DNA of 64,000 nt from Dioscorea cayenensis subsp. rotundata (lineage: Eukaryota; Streptophyta; Magnoliopsida; Dioscoreales; Dioscoreaceae): NCBI RefSeq assembly GCF_009730915.1, contig NC_052474.1, forward strand, positions 7,537,501 through 7,601,500. Direction: 5' to 3'. The notes beneath the pieces were generated by a model. That model ran no database searches, was not told the DNA's origin, and saw only the letters and a program-made list of their open reading frames with translations. Positions 12,826 to 22,943 of this stretch are shown one piece after another; positions within the stretch are counted from its first letter, which is position 1; every line of letters begins with the position of its first letter. Both the position numbers and the translations under genes were made by a program.

Positions 12826-15221
12826 ATGGAGAGTTTTTGTGGTATTGCTAGATTCAACGGGGAGGGAAGAGTGCTAATGTTCACGGCTCAGACTTCTTGG
12901 GAATTGGTGTTAGCTGAGATATGTGAGCGATGGGGTCTCGAAGTTTCTCTTGTCAGGGTTAAGTTCATCACACCAGATGGATATAAAACGGTTTGCCCAA
13001 TAGAAAACGATGTTGACTTCCAGCGGATGTGTCACGTCCACTCCATCTTCAAATGTGCTGTAGTTGATCTTGTCGTCGAGACAGAAAATGTGCCATTGCC
13101 GAATCCTAATGAAAACGAGGTTTACTCGTTGTAAGTTCCTTTTCTTTTAATTATTCCAGTTGTCTGGGGTCATTATTGTTTAAATATGTCCGTCACTGGT
13201 TAACATATTGTACTAGTCCTTTACGTTATTAGTTAATTGTTTAAGTATTTAATTTAACGTTTAACTATTGTCATTATCGCTTAAACATTATATTCTCCGC
13301 TTAACATATTGATCTTTTCATTTGACTGAAGTGTTGGCAGGAATTCAGATTCTGCGAGTGCTCCCATTCATCCCCATGGTGACCCTGACGGTGTGGGATG
13401 TCTTCCTTCCTCGTCAGATCATTCTGAAGTGTTGTCGTTGGATATTGGACAACGTTTTGACGGTGTCGAACATTTCAGGGATGTACTTCGAAATCATGCA
13501 ATCAAAAGGAATTTTGACTTCAAATTCATAAAGAACGAAAAACATCGGGTGACTGTGGAATGCGCTGCCGATGGTTGTCGTTGGCGCCTTCATGCATCAA
13601 AAGAGTATAACAAAAATACTTTCAGAATCAAGACAATCAACCCGTCACACACTTGCGGTGGTGGCATAGGTTCGGCGTCACATCCGAAAGCGTCCAAAAA
13701 ATGGGTTAGCGCACGAGTGATTCAGAAGCTCAAGGACCGTCCCTTGTACAAGGCCATCGACATTCAGAAGGACATGTTGCGGGAACATGGTGTCCACATA
13801 CCATACAAGCAGGCTTGGTTGGGAAAAGAGCATGCCCGGGTGGTCCTCGACGGCAGTGACATCTCCAGCTATGACTGTTTGCTTTGGTATGTGGATAAGG
13901 TGGTCGAGACAAATCCCGCAGCTGCTGCGATCGTGGAGAGAGACGGTGATCGTTTTAAACGTGCATTCTTTTCTTTCAGCGCGTGTATTGTGGGATTCAA
14001 GAGGGCTTGCAGGCCGTTGCTGTTTCTCGATGGTACCCACCTCCTTGGAAAAATATCGGGTACACTCACCGAGTGCCACAGGAAAGATGGTAACAATGGT
14101 TTTTTTCCACGCCGCCTTCGGTATAGTCGACAACGAGACCGATGCCAATTGGACTTGGTTCATATCTAAGTTAGGGCGATGCCTTATACGAGGGTGGAGA
14201 TTATCATGAGATAATTACCTTCGTGCTCGGACAGTCCAAGGGCCTTGTGAGCGCAATTGCGAGAGTCTTCCCTTCTTCGCCATACGCGCATCGCCTTCGA
14301 CATTTTGGAGGCCAATTTTATGAAAAGCCAATGTCGACTTGGGAAGGCATTGAGGGAGGAGTGCCGGTCTATATGCTTCCGCATTGCGTGGGCATCCACG
14401 GCTAAAGATTTCGATGATACCGTGAATGAACTCGCAGCCATATCACCCAAGCTCATCACCGGGTTGATTAATAAATCGGATATGGCACATTGGTCGAATT
14501 ATCTCGCTCGGAGGTGATCGCTGGGGTGAGATGTATTCGAACGTCGCGGAGTCGCTCAATGCTTGATCAAGGAAGCTCGCCATTTACCGGTGACTGAAAA
14601 ATGGTCGACTCCATAAGGTCTCGCGAATGTTGATTTACACTTAACATTTAGTATTACCCTTTTAAACATTCTCAATCTTTGTTTAATTACACTTTTCTCG
14701 ACTTTTAAATATTAATCATTTCGTTTATTTAATTACAATAATGTTTAAACATGTTGACGTAATTATTTAACCATCACCGCCTTTTGTTTAACCTTATTTG
14801 CCGTGTTCAAGTTGATGCGCATGTTATGTAACCGGCGTGAGCAAGCGACCAAATGGGAGACCCACTTACGCCCGCATATACATCTCGGGTTAGAGATCAT
14901 TGTTGAGGACAAACCGAAATCTTCGTGTTGGTCGTCTGTGTCGACGATCGCTACGAGCGATCGACCAACGCAAAGAACTCCGCGGATCTCGCCATCGTAA
15001 CTTGTTCATGTCGAAAGGTGGCAAGTTTATGGTATCCCTTGCAAAACATGCTCATGCGCAGAATAATGCGCATGCACACCAACGTACATCGATTTATTAG
15101 CGGGTACTTCACCGCCGATAATTACAAACCGGCGTACAAGGAAGCTATATTCCCCATACCCGACGATGACAGCCTTCGGACGGAAATCGTGAGCTTTCGC
15201 TTCATGCACCGCAGCGATTAG
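12826..15221 (+). pseudogene. MuDR-type MULE transposase, copy B
   Basis: A DDE transposase expected to act in the nucleus on element ends. Exon 1 (12826-13130) starts MESFCGIARFNGEGRVLMFT and is a PB1-like N-terminal domain. The intron 13131-13340 has GTAAGT and GCAG borders and joins in frame. Exon 2 opens with the MuDR DNA-binding region (about 13440-13690, CAADGCRWRLHAS) and continues into the MULE domain with ACIVGFKRACRPLLFLDGTH at about 13978-14037. Single extra bases break the frame at the T run near 14101, the G run near 14173 and the T run near 14303. The conserved DFDDTVNEL stretch and a SWIM finger (CSC at about 15002, then CKHA-like and TNVHRFISGYFTADN) follow in other frames. 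Lengths and order are normal. Not translatable as assembled. Confidence 0.85.
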
Positions 15222-16040
15222 AAGGCACTCGGGCGGCCTAGACGAAAGAGGATCGAGTCGCAAGCGCTTGATGTCCGCGAAGTTACATTGCAGCTGCCGC
15301 CAAGGATCCCGGTCACAATCGATTTATCTTGCAATGAAACTGCCGCCGACTCAGGCATTGTTAATAAACCGACGGACATGTACTAGTGGAAACATCGTGT
15401 AAACTTTTATACAACGAATTGAATGTATTTACACGGAGACATTGTTATTTTTAAACGGATACACTCGTAATTTGAAATATTTCAACCGATGTTTAAACGA
15501 TATATGGTATATTTAAACAATGAAACGGAAATGTACACAACTACAACGTAAATTAAACAATGAAATGAAACCGAATGAAATTTAACCTCGCCTTTACAAT
15601 TGAAAACAAAACAAAATTTACATTGAGATATACAAGTCATGTTCTTCAAAAACAAAAACAATGAATTGAATTGTGTATTGATGGGCAACTTTCCATATTT
15701 AGTTAAACAATAAGTGCATTTCATTTAAACAGAGAAAGTGTTATTTTTAAACGGGTACACCGTAATTTGAAATATTTAAAAACCGATGTTTAAACGATAT
15801 ATACTATATTTAAACAATGAAAGTGAAATGTACACAATCACAACGTAAATTAAACAATGAAATAAAAACCGAATGGAATTTAACCCGCTTTTACAATTCA
15901 AAACAAACAAAAATTTACATTAAGATATACAAGTCATGTTCTTCGAACACGAAAAACAATGAATTGAATTTGTCCAGATTTACATTTGAAAAACAAAATC
16001 GACAAATGACATACAAGACATGTTATTCAAAAAATGAAAT
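15222..16040. repeat. Convergent spacer with dense TTTAAAC motifs in MULE copy B
   Basis: The spacer lies between the 3' ends of the transposase and protease genes. From about 15390 to 15930 it holds many TTTAAAC/GTTTAA motifs. It also holds an imperfect direct duplication: the stretch from about 15440 (cggagacattgttatttt) resembles the stretch from about 15730. No gene is seen. Confidence 0.65.
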
Positions 16041-19000
16041 TTAACCCGCCTGTGACGACCCCTTTGTCATGGACGCCACGCCTCTCCTCCTTAAGTATGC
16101 GGTAACATACCGTAATCCGAGGTAAGGAACGCCTCGTTCACGGTAGTCAGAACTTCTCACCCCCACGCATTGCTCGATAAAACCGCATGACGTAGACGCC
16201 GCAATCGACGCTTCCTTGTTTTTGGCGTGGGGTTTCGTGGTCGCGACGAGCGGTACTTTGTTGCCGCCGACTCGCTTAACTCCATATCGACACAAAGGTC
16301 GAATAGATTCCACTGCCGAGATATGCAAGTCGAGATTAGAATACCGATTTAAATACCAAACGATATTAATCTGGACATAATTAAAGAACTTACCATGTCC
16401 AACGCGTCCTTATCGCACTCTGACATGAAGAATAATGCCCGTATTCTTGTTTATCATTGTCCGTGACGACGACATGGAAGTGGCCATTCATGATTATCGG
16501 GAGGATGACAATTTGAACTTCATGCAGTGTCGCGACACAGATCCCCGATCATAGCCATAATTGTGTCATGTGCGTCGTCCCCGCTTTTGACATAAACAGA
16601 CAAGCAAGCGGTCTCGATGATGGAGGCGCGCTTCTGTAAGGATATGGCTCTTTGCTCACGACTTTTTGTATTATGCATACGAAAAGCGCCCATCACATCA
16701 TCAGCTGACCATCTCCTTCCCCTCAAGCATGGTATAACTCGTCACGGTGAGGCCGACAGCTCATTCTTCCACACGATAGTACTGAGGTTAAACGATAATG
16801 TATATAATAAGACCATATTGTAAATATTTAAATGATATTATCAACTGTCACATGATATTATATATAATTAAACGATAAGTCGAAAACTTAAATGATAACA
16901 TAATGGTATTAAACACTATTAGGTAATAGTTAAACACTATAAGAAACTCTTTAAACAATATCATAAAAACGTTACACTTACTCCGGTCCATAGAGCAGCT
17001 GAGGAAGATCCTCATCAACTCCCTCGTCAGATTTGTTAAGACGACTCAGTGCCAACCCATTTCTTCTTCTTCGAATAAAAGCTTTTCCGAGCCGCCCGTC
17101 CAATTTTTGATCGCCTCGATCATCTCTCTCGCTGTTCTCGGGTCTTCATCAAGATCTTCCTTCGATGCGGGACGATGGCGATGCAAAGATCAACCGCGAA
17201 ACACATCCTTACATTGTTGTTCTTGCTGTGGATTGTGTCCGGCTTCGATGCGGGACGACGCGACAAAGATCAACCGCGCATACACTTCCTTACATGGTTC
17301 TTGTTGTGGTGGGATTGTGTCCCGCTGGTCAGTGCAGATCGCCGCTACGGGCCACCACGAACGGATTCGACGATCTTCTCAACCGTGGCCATGACAACAA
17401 AGATCATTGGGAGACACACCCTTAACTTGTTCTTGACCTTCGTGGATTGTGTCCATCTTTGATGCCGCATCTCGGCAGTCGATTCCACCGGGTCGACGAT
17501 TTCATCGAGAGAGAGTCAACGACCTTTCTCAACCGCAGGAACGGCCACATCATCTACGATGTCCTCCACCGCCATGGCTATGTCATCAACGGCGCATGCA
17601 CTCAAGAATGACGATCACCGCCGATGGTGTTGCTATTGTTTCATCGTCACCGGCGCGGAGACATGAGGCGATTATTCTCCTCTTTTCGCAAGTCTCTTCG
17701 AATGTGGCCGCCTTTGAACGACCTTCCCGACGATGTCCTGCCGCTGAAAATCCGACGCCTCGCTCGTCTCCGGGTGCTTTCGGTTCTTTTTCGAGGGATG
17801 GCGCAGCCTGGCTCAGAACGCCCTTCCAGCCTCCACACGAGCGACATGTCGAGGAAACTCGGTCATCAATATCTCGCATGCCCGCATAAGAGTTGCGGGT
17901 GACATCTTCGCCCAATGTCACCGGTGAGGGCCGCCACTGGCCGGAGGGGCTGCCATGGTCGGGGGACTCGCCGCTGTCGTGGTAGAGGGGTTGCTGCACC
18001 GCCGGGTAGGGGAGGGCTTCTCCCGGCCGAGGAATCGCGGCGCGTGGTGGGCCGGAAGTAGGAGAACAGGGCGCCCAACAAGGCACGATGTAGAGGCCGC
18101 CTCTCATCCCGCTCGAGCAAGTGGTTCCCTGAGCAATGGCATCCATCCGTCATTGGCGCCAACAAATATTTCTTTCTTCAAAGATTCCGAACCATCAGAA
18201 ACTAACATATGTAAACCAAACAATTTCAGAGATCATTCATTTTAAACTATAAAAACTATAAAACGGTGTATATATTTAAACGTTATAGAATATAATTAAA
18301 CGGAGAACGTAATATTTAAACCAAAGTTATTAATAATAGTTAAACGGTAAATACTAAAGTTAAACGCTAAAATACAAACTGCTTTAAACATTAAAGACTT
18401 ATGTTAAACATCGTCCATGATTTATTACCTCTTTTCCATCGAGCGACGACAAGCTCGCTTTTCTACCGGCCGCTGCTTCCTGAGTACTTTCACCGTAGCA
18501 CAAAGATCCTTGGGATCTTGCCGAAACGGACTTTCTTCCCCTGCTCCGGTCACCAGAAACCGGACGTTAAGCGACCGAGCAACCCTTAATGTACCCTCGT
18601 GTTGGTCTCTTCCCACAAGATCTATCTTGCACTCAAAGTGGCCGCCATGGAATATCCTCCATAAGCCACTTGTGCGCCGCCCGCGCCTACGCGATCGCCT
18701 CCACGGGTCGGTAGATCATCGACGTAATCAACGCATCCAGCCTGGAACCGAGCATGATGTATTTGGGAAGAGGATCGTCCCCCACGAGGTACACCATCGA
18801 GTTTGACAAAATTATCTTCTTCTCCCCTCTCGTCGAACAAGTTGCACCGAGTGCTCTTGATGGAGTCTCCTGTCTCTCGTAGGGTCTTTGATAGATACCG
18901 CCTTTCGAACGCCGACCGGTTTTCTTCTTCCGAAGACCATCGCGCCGCCATCGCAACGCTGCACCAAGAACGAGGGCCACATCTCGAGGTCTCGAAACTC

Positions 19001-19162
19001 AGCAGCTTTCCCGATCCCGAATTTATTAGTGCGACCATCGCATCTTTGCAAAAAGAGAATCAAGAAGGGCCCTCTTGGTATATGGCTTCCACCAAATGAA
19101 CGCCGCAAAACGGTGTCCTTCGAATAATCTCCCAAATGTCGAGGGGTCATGTTAACTTTCAA
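16041..19162 (-). pseudogene. DUF1985 / Ulp1-like cysteine protease of the MULE
   Basis: Minus strand, converging on the transposase. The N-terminal exon (about 18620-19162) matches DUF1985: MTPRHLGDYSKDT, then LQRCDGGAMVF and a YVDDLP segment. After a TTTAAAC-rich intron (about 18240-18410) comes a long hydrophilic hinge (about 17000-18165). A second such intron lies at about 16750-16985. The C-terminal exons hold a C48/Ulp1-like protease domain. The NGHFHVVVTDND stretch has its likely catalytic His codon at 16480-16482. The VDCGVYVMRF stretch has its Cys codon at 16201-16203. FIEQC and YRERGVPYLGLRYVT follow in a shifted frame. The family removes SUMO-like modifiers; the role in transposons is unsettled. 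Frameshifts, including an extra T just after the Cys box, break it. Exon borders are approximate. Confidence 0.75.
18240..18410. repeat. TTTAAAC-phased array in an intron of the protease gene
   Basis: At least eight TAAAC motifs at spacings of about 20-35 bases between the DUF1985 exon and the hinge exon. Sequence between the motifs is variable and AT-rich. Confidence 0.65.
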
Positions 19163-19259
19163 TTCGACCTAAGGTCTCCACAACCGTGTCAAATAGCAAC
19201 GCCCATTAACTAGGTCTGACCGCCATAATCACAAGCCCTCAGCAGATCTGATACAAAAA

Positions 19260-19450
19260 GTTTAAGCTGATAATATAAGGTTTTAAACGTAGAACTCTCG
19301 CTTATTAAATAGAGATATAAAATGTTAAACAGAGACCCATTTTGTTAAATGTAGACGAGAATACTTAAACGTAGACAACAAATGTTAAATCAGTAATATC
19401 TCATTTCTTAAACGTCAACCTCATTTGTAAAATCGCAACCATATCAAACG
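19260..19450. repeat. TTTAAAC-type array beyond the protease 5' end
   Basis: Another run of TTAAAC/TTAAAT motifs roughly every 20-30 bases, upstream (minus sense) of the protease gene, of the same type as in the introns and spacer of this element. Confidence 0.55.
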
Positions 19451-20149
19451 AAACGGAAATGTACATTATAAATATTACACAAATCATAACAATCGAAAAA
19501 CTATTTCGATAGTGTATACATACTGAAAAATGCAAAACAAAAACAAAACCCTAACCGAGAAATCTCCCTCAGACTAACAAAACCCCACCCGAGAAATCCC
19601 CCGCAGACTTCAATATCTTCCAACAAAAAAATGAGAGCACAAAAACAAAACCGAAAAATCTTTCTTTGTAATGTAATGCTTAACATAAAACCATACTCAA
19701 TACCTTAGATCGCGAAACTCGATGAAATGCCAACTAGTCACAGGGGGACTTCTCCTTCGAGATACCCGGTGAAAGGGAAAAAGTCGATGAAATGGCAATT
19801 ACAGTAGGCTTTCGCCGTAGAGACAACTTCGAGACGACTGAAATGGAAAAGTCAAGACGTGAGTCGAGAAAAAGCAATTAAACGGCTCCAATAAATTGCC
19901 TCTCGGGTTACTCCTACGGAAAACCCCCACTTCCTCTCAAATCGCCGAGATGGTCCCAGCACCACGACTCCCCCATGCAAGGGCATTTTTCGTCCAAAAA
20001 TTTGAAACTCACTCCGCTCACACATCCGTTACGGTGGTTTGGGGGTTTGAAAAACATGACTTTAAAAGGAGGGGGTTTTTGGGATCTGCAAAAACCAACG
20101 TGTTTTTGGCAATTTTACAAACTTAAAGGGTTTTTTTGGCAATTTCCAC

Positions 20150-20338
20150 TATTGAAATATATCTATATATATATATAATGATTTCATTGTAATTAAAAGA
20201 GTTAGAATAATGATTCACTATTAAAAAAAATTCAATGGCCACCGTATTATTGAGAAAAAGCGGCTCATTTTATATAAACTAGAGTTGGTTCAAGTGGTTA
20301 AGATTTGGGCTACTAAATTAATTAATTTAGCATTCAAA

Positions 20339-20379
<41 letters not shown>

Positions 20380-20418
20380 TTAAAAAAAACACGGTAAAGA
20401 TTTTTTATAAGACTTTTA
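20150..20418. other. AT-rich flank with (TA)n tracts
   Basis: No gene. It holds (TA)n at about 20160-20178 and 20341-20377. The stretch from about 20284 (ggttcaagtggttaag) faintly resembles a tRNA-type A box, but there is no clear B box, so I do not call a SINE here. Confidence 0.6.
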
Positions 20419-21035
20419 TGATGCGTTTGGATTGCAAAAATAAGAACAATGTTTGGTTGCAATAAAATTCATTGGGAATGGAGCAAGGGAAAAGTGAAAA
20501 TATCCTAAATTTACTATTTTGCCCTTAATGCTAATAAATAATATTGACATATTATTTATGATAAATTTTTAATTTGTGAAATATTATGTGTATCTTATAT
20601 ACTTAAATTATCATCAAATATTAATTAAATAATTCACTTTAATTATTAGTAATTTTAATTAATATAATTAGGTATTATAAATGAATATTTGGTGTATTAT
20701 TTTTTTTAAAAATGAAACTACTTATTTTAAATAATTTAAATATTATTATCAATTTTAATGGTTATAATTAAATATTTATATTAAATAGTTCATATTATTA
20801 TTATTATTACAAATAAAAATGTTAAATAGATGAGCAATTTTGGAGTGGGGGCAAATATGTCAAATCACATCAATTTCTCCCCATTACCCTCATATTTGGT
20901 GGTAATGGAAATTAGCCTTTAATTATGAGGTCTGGGTTTAATTCCCATTCTTATATGTATCCGAACATGTATTATTATTAAAACTTGTGTCTATTCTTAT
21001 TCCTTAGTAATCATTACTCTAATCCAAACACACCC
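20419..21035. mobile_element. PIF/Harbinger (Tourist-like) MITE
   Basis: A 617-bp non-coding element flanked by TTA at 20416-20418 and 21036-21038. The left end reads TGATGCGTTTGGATT and the reverse complement of the right end reads GGGTGTGTTTGGATT, sharing GTTTGGATT. A 3-base TTA duplication with such ends is typical of PIF/Harbinger MITEs. The interior is AT-rich with no open frame of note. The first bases of the two ends differ, so the boundaries are probable rather than certain. Confidence 0.5.
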
Positions 21036-21310
21036 TTAGTACTCCGTTTTTAAATGGGCCAAAGAGATTATTTAAAAAAAACCAAAGCGTTGTTGGAAGT
21101 TCAGTGGCTAGTGACTAGAGCAAGGTTGGCAGCCCAAGTTGTCAATCGAGCATCTGGCCCATTGACCCCATCAGGCTGCGGCCTTGGCCATTGCTTTCAT
21201 ATTTCAACTCTTCCCTTAAGAAAATCTTTCATTTGCTCTGTTCCCATTGCTCATATGAACATGTATGGTTGACCAATAAGTCTTCCATCCAAGCCAACCA
21301 TGGGTGGCTC

Positions 21311-21406
21311 TAGTAATGGAACTAAGATGGCCACTAGACTCCCAAAATTAAAAGATGGCGATAGTAATGGAACTAAGATGGCCACTAGACTCCCAAAATT
21401 AAAAGA
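21311..21406. repeat. 51-bp tandem duplication
   Basis: The unit at 21311-21361, starting tagtaatggaactaagatgg, repeats almost exactly from 21362 to about 21406, so an open frame through it repeats the same amino acids. The function, if any, is unknown. Confidence 0.85.
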
Positions 21407-21959
21407 GGCCATTCGCCATTCATGGCCTTCTCTCTCATTCAATGTTATCCACTTTGACTTCAATGGCAACTCAATCATTCAAATGCAATACAAGACTTTT
21501 GCATATTTTGCTAGTCTTTATTTATTTATTTATTTATTTACTTTAACATCTAGCGCGTTCTCTGAGGAAATGTAGTCCGGAAAAAAAAAATGACAGTTTG
21601 TTGGTCGGAAGTTATTACCACTTCCAATAATTTTAATATTTATTTTATTAAAAATATAATAAATCTTAAAATAGGGAAATGAGGAGAAGTGGGTTAATAT
21701 AAAATTTCACTTCAGTAAAAATTATGCTGAAGTATGTTTAGTTTAAAATCTGAAAAATGTTGAAGTAAGGAAAGTGGTACTTCCACCGTTTCAGAGTAAA
21801 ATGAACATCTAACTCAAGTGAAGTCAATCTATTTTAGTGATTTTTTTACCACTTCCTCTCAAATAAACGGCACTGTAACCCAGGTGCAAAATAAGAGAAA
21901 ATAATTTTTTTTAATTAAAAAAAATCTTGTTAGTATTTATAAAAAAAAATCACAAGAGA

Positions 21960-22050
21960 ACCACTGGATAGCACAATAGTGTTTTAATTTGACAGTGAGG
22001 GTAGACACGGGTTTGAAACTTCACACCAATGAAGTTGTAAAGTACTGTAC
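21960..22050 (+). repeat. Possible tRNA-derived SINE relic
   Basis: GGATAGCACAATAGTG resembles an RNA polymerase III A box, and GGGTTTGAAACTTC about 40 bases later resembles a B box. The spacing suits a tRNA-like SINE head. I saw no defined 3' tail or target duplication. Confidence 0.3.
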
Positions 22051-22943
22051 TCTTATTGTTCACTGAGATCATGCACTGTACACTGAATCTTCGTATGGAT
22101 CTTCTATGAGAGGAACTATATTCTCCACCCCTTCATGGTTATATGGCAAGGAAGATTTATTATCATAGGTTTATGGTCTCTAATATATCTTTTTTGGCAC
22201 ATATGGCAAGCCTTCATTGGCTGCATGTTAGACCGCCCAACATGATAAATTTCTAGAAGCTGTTAAGCCACCATAGCTAGTATATTTTTGTGCCTACCTA
22301 TATTATTAAGTGGGGGGCGCTTGTCACCTATTTATAAATTAAAAAAAAAAACATATACAAATCAGATTAAAAAGATAAGGACATAATAACATTTTAATAG
22401 CAATTTTATTCATTTTTCACGCTATTGATTTTTTTAAAAAGAAATTTAAATAAGTTATAAAGGAACCTTCAACCTTTAAATAAAGAGTAAAATGAAAATT
22501 TTAATGTTATATTATAGAAGTGGTATTGATGTTTTTTCTAATATAAGATCTTTCATATTTTATTAAAAACATTAAATTACACAACAAATGATTTAGTCTT
22601 TCCAATCAAAAAAATTTTTTTTTACAAAGCCAATGAAACATTCTTACATGAACAACTAAAAAATGTTAATTTTTTCCACCCCAATTCATATTTTAAACTT
22701 TTAAATATATTTAGGATAATTTTATATATTAAAGTAGTGGAAAAACTCCAAACCCACTTGGAAAAGAAAACCAAAAGTATAATAATAAATAAAAAATATT
22801 AGATTAATTCAGGAAAAATTAAACATAAAATTACTTATTAATACCACCCATGTAATAAGAGAATTGGCAGTTGATTCCCCTTCTAACGGCCTCTTGGTAC
22901 TACCATATGACCATGTAGAAACACTTAATAGCCAAGAGATCTA

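Larger units (their letters stand above)
10588..20149 (+). mobile_element. Kaonashi-type Mutator-like element, copy B (nearly complete)
   Basis: An element of about 9.5 kb. The left end GGGAAAATTACTGTTCAC at 10588 matches the outer end of copy A. The right end near 20147-20149 carries an inverted partial match, AAAAGGAGGGGGTTTTTGGG at about 20058-20077, the reverse complement of 10614-10640. The order is a long leader (10588-12825), transposase on + (12826-15221), spacer (15222-16040), and DUF1985/Ulp1-like protease on - (16041-19162). This two-gene convergent layout is that of Kaonashi MULEs, plant Mutator-like elements carrying ULP1-like genes. Both genes carry frameshifts. I found no convincing 9-11 base target-site duplication, so the right boundary is approximate. 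Confidence 0.8.
21036..22943. other. Intergenic region upstream of the DUF26 gene
   Basis: No convincing gene. It includes a 51-base tandem duplication (21311-21406), a (TTTA)n tract near 21518-21542 and a tRNA-like SINE relic near 21960-22050. The rest is AT-rich. The last bases before 22944 presumably hold the DUF26 gene promoter, but I see no clear TATA box. Confidence 0.6.

Noticed and set aside
13678..14163. 161-residue minus-strand frame inside the transposase
   Set aside because: Antisense shadow of the recognised MULE domain on the plus strand.
17107..17462. Several overlapping plus-strand frames of 86-95 residues
   Set aside because: They lie opposite the hinge of the minus-strand protease gene and look like no known protein.
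10578..20160. Search for a 9-base target duplication around MULE copy B
   Set aside because: The flanks (T-rich on the left, TATTGAAAT on the right) do not match; either the right end is misplaced or the duplication has decayed.
20284..20345. tRNA-like A box suggesting a SINE
   Set aside because: No acceptable B box follows and the sequence runs into a (TA)n tract.
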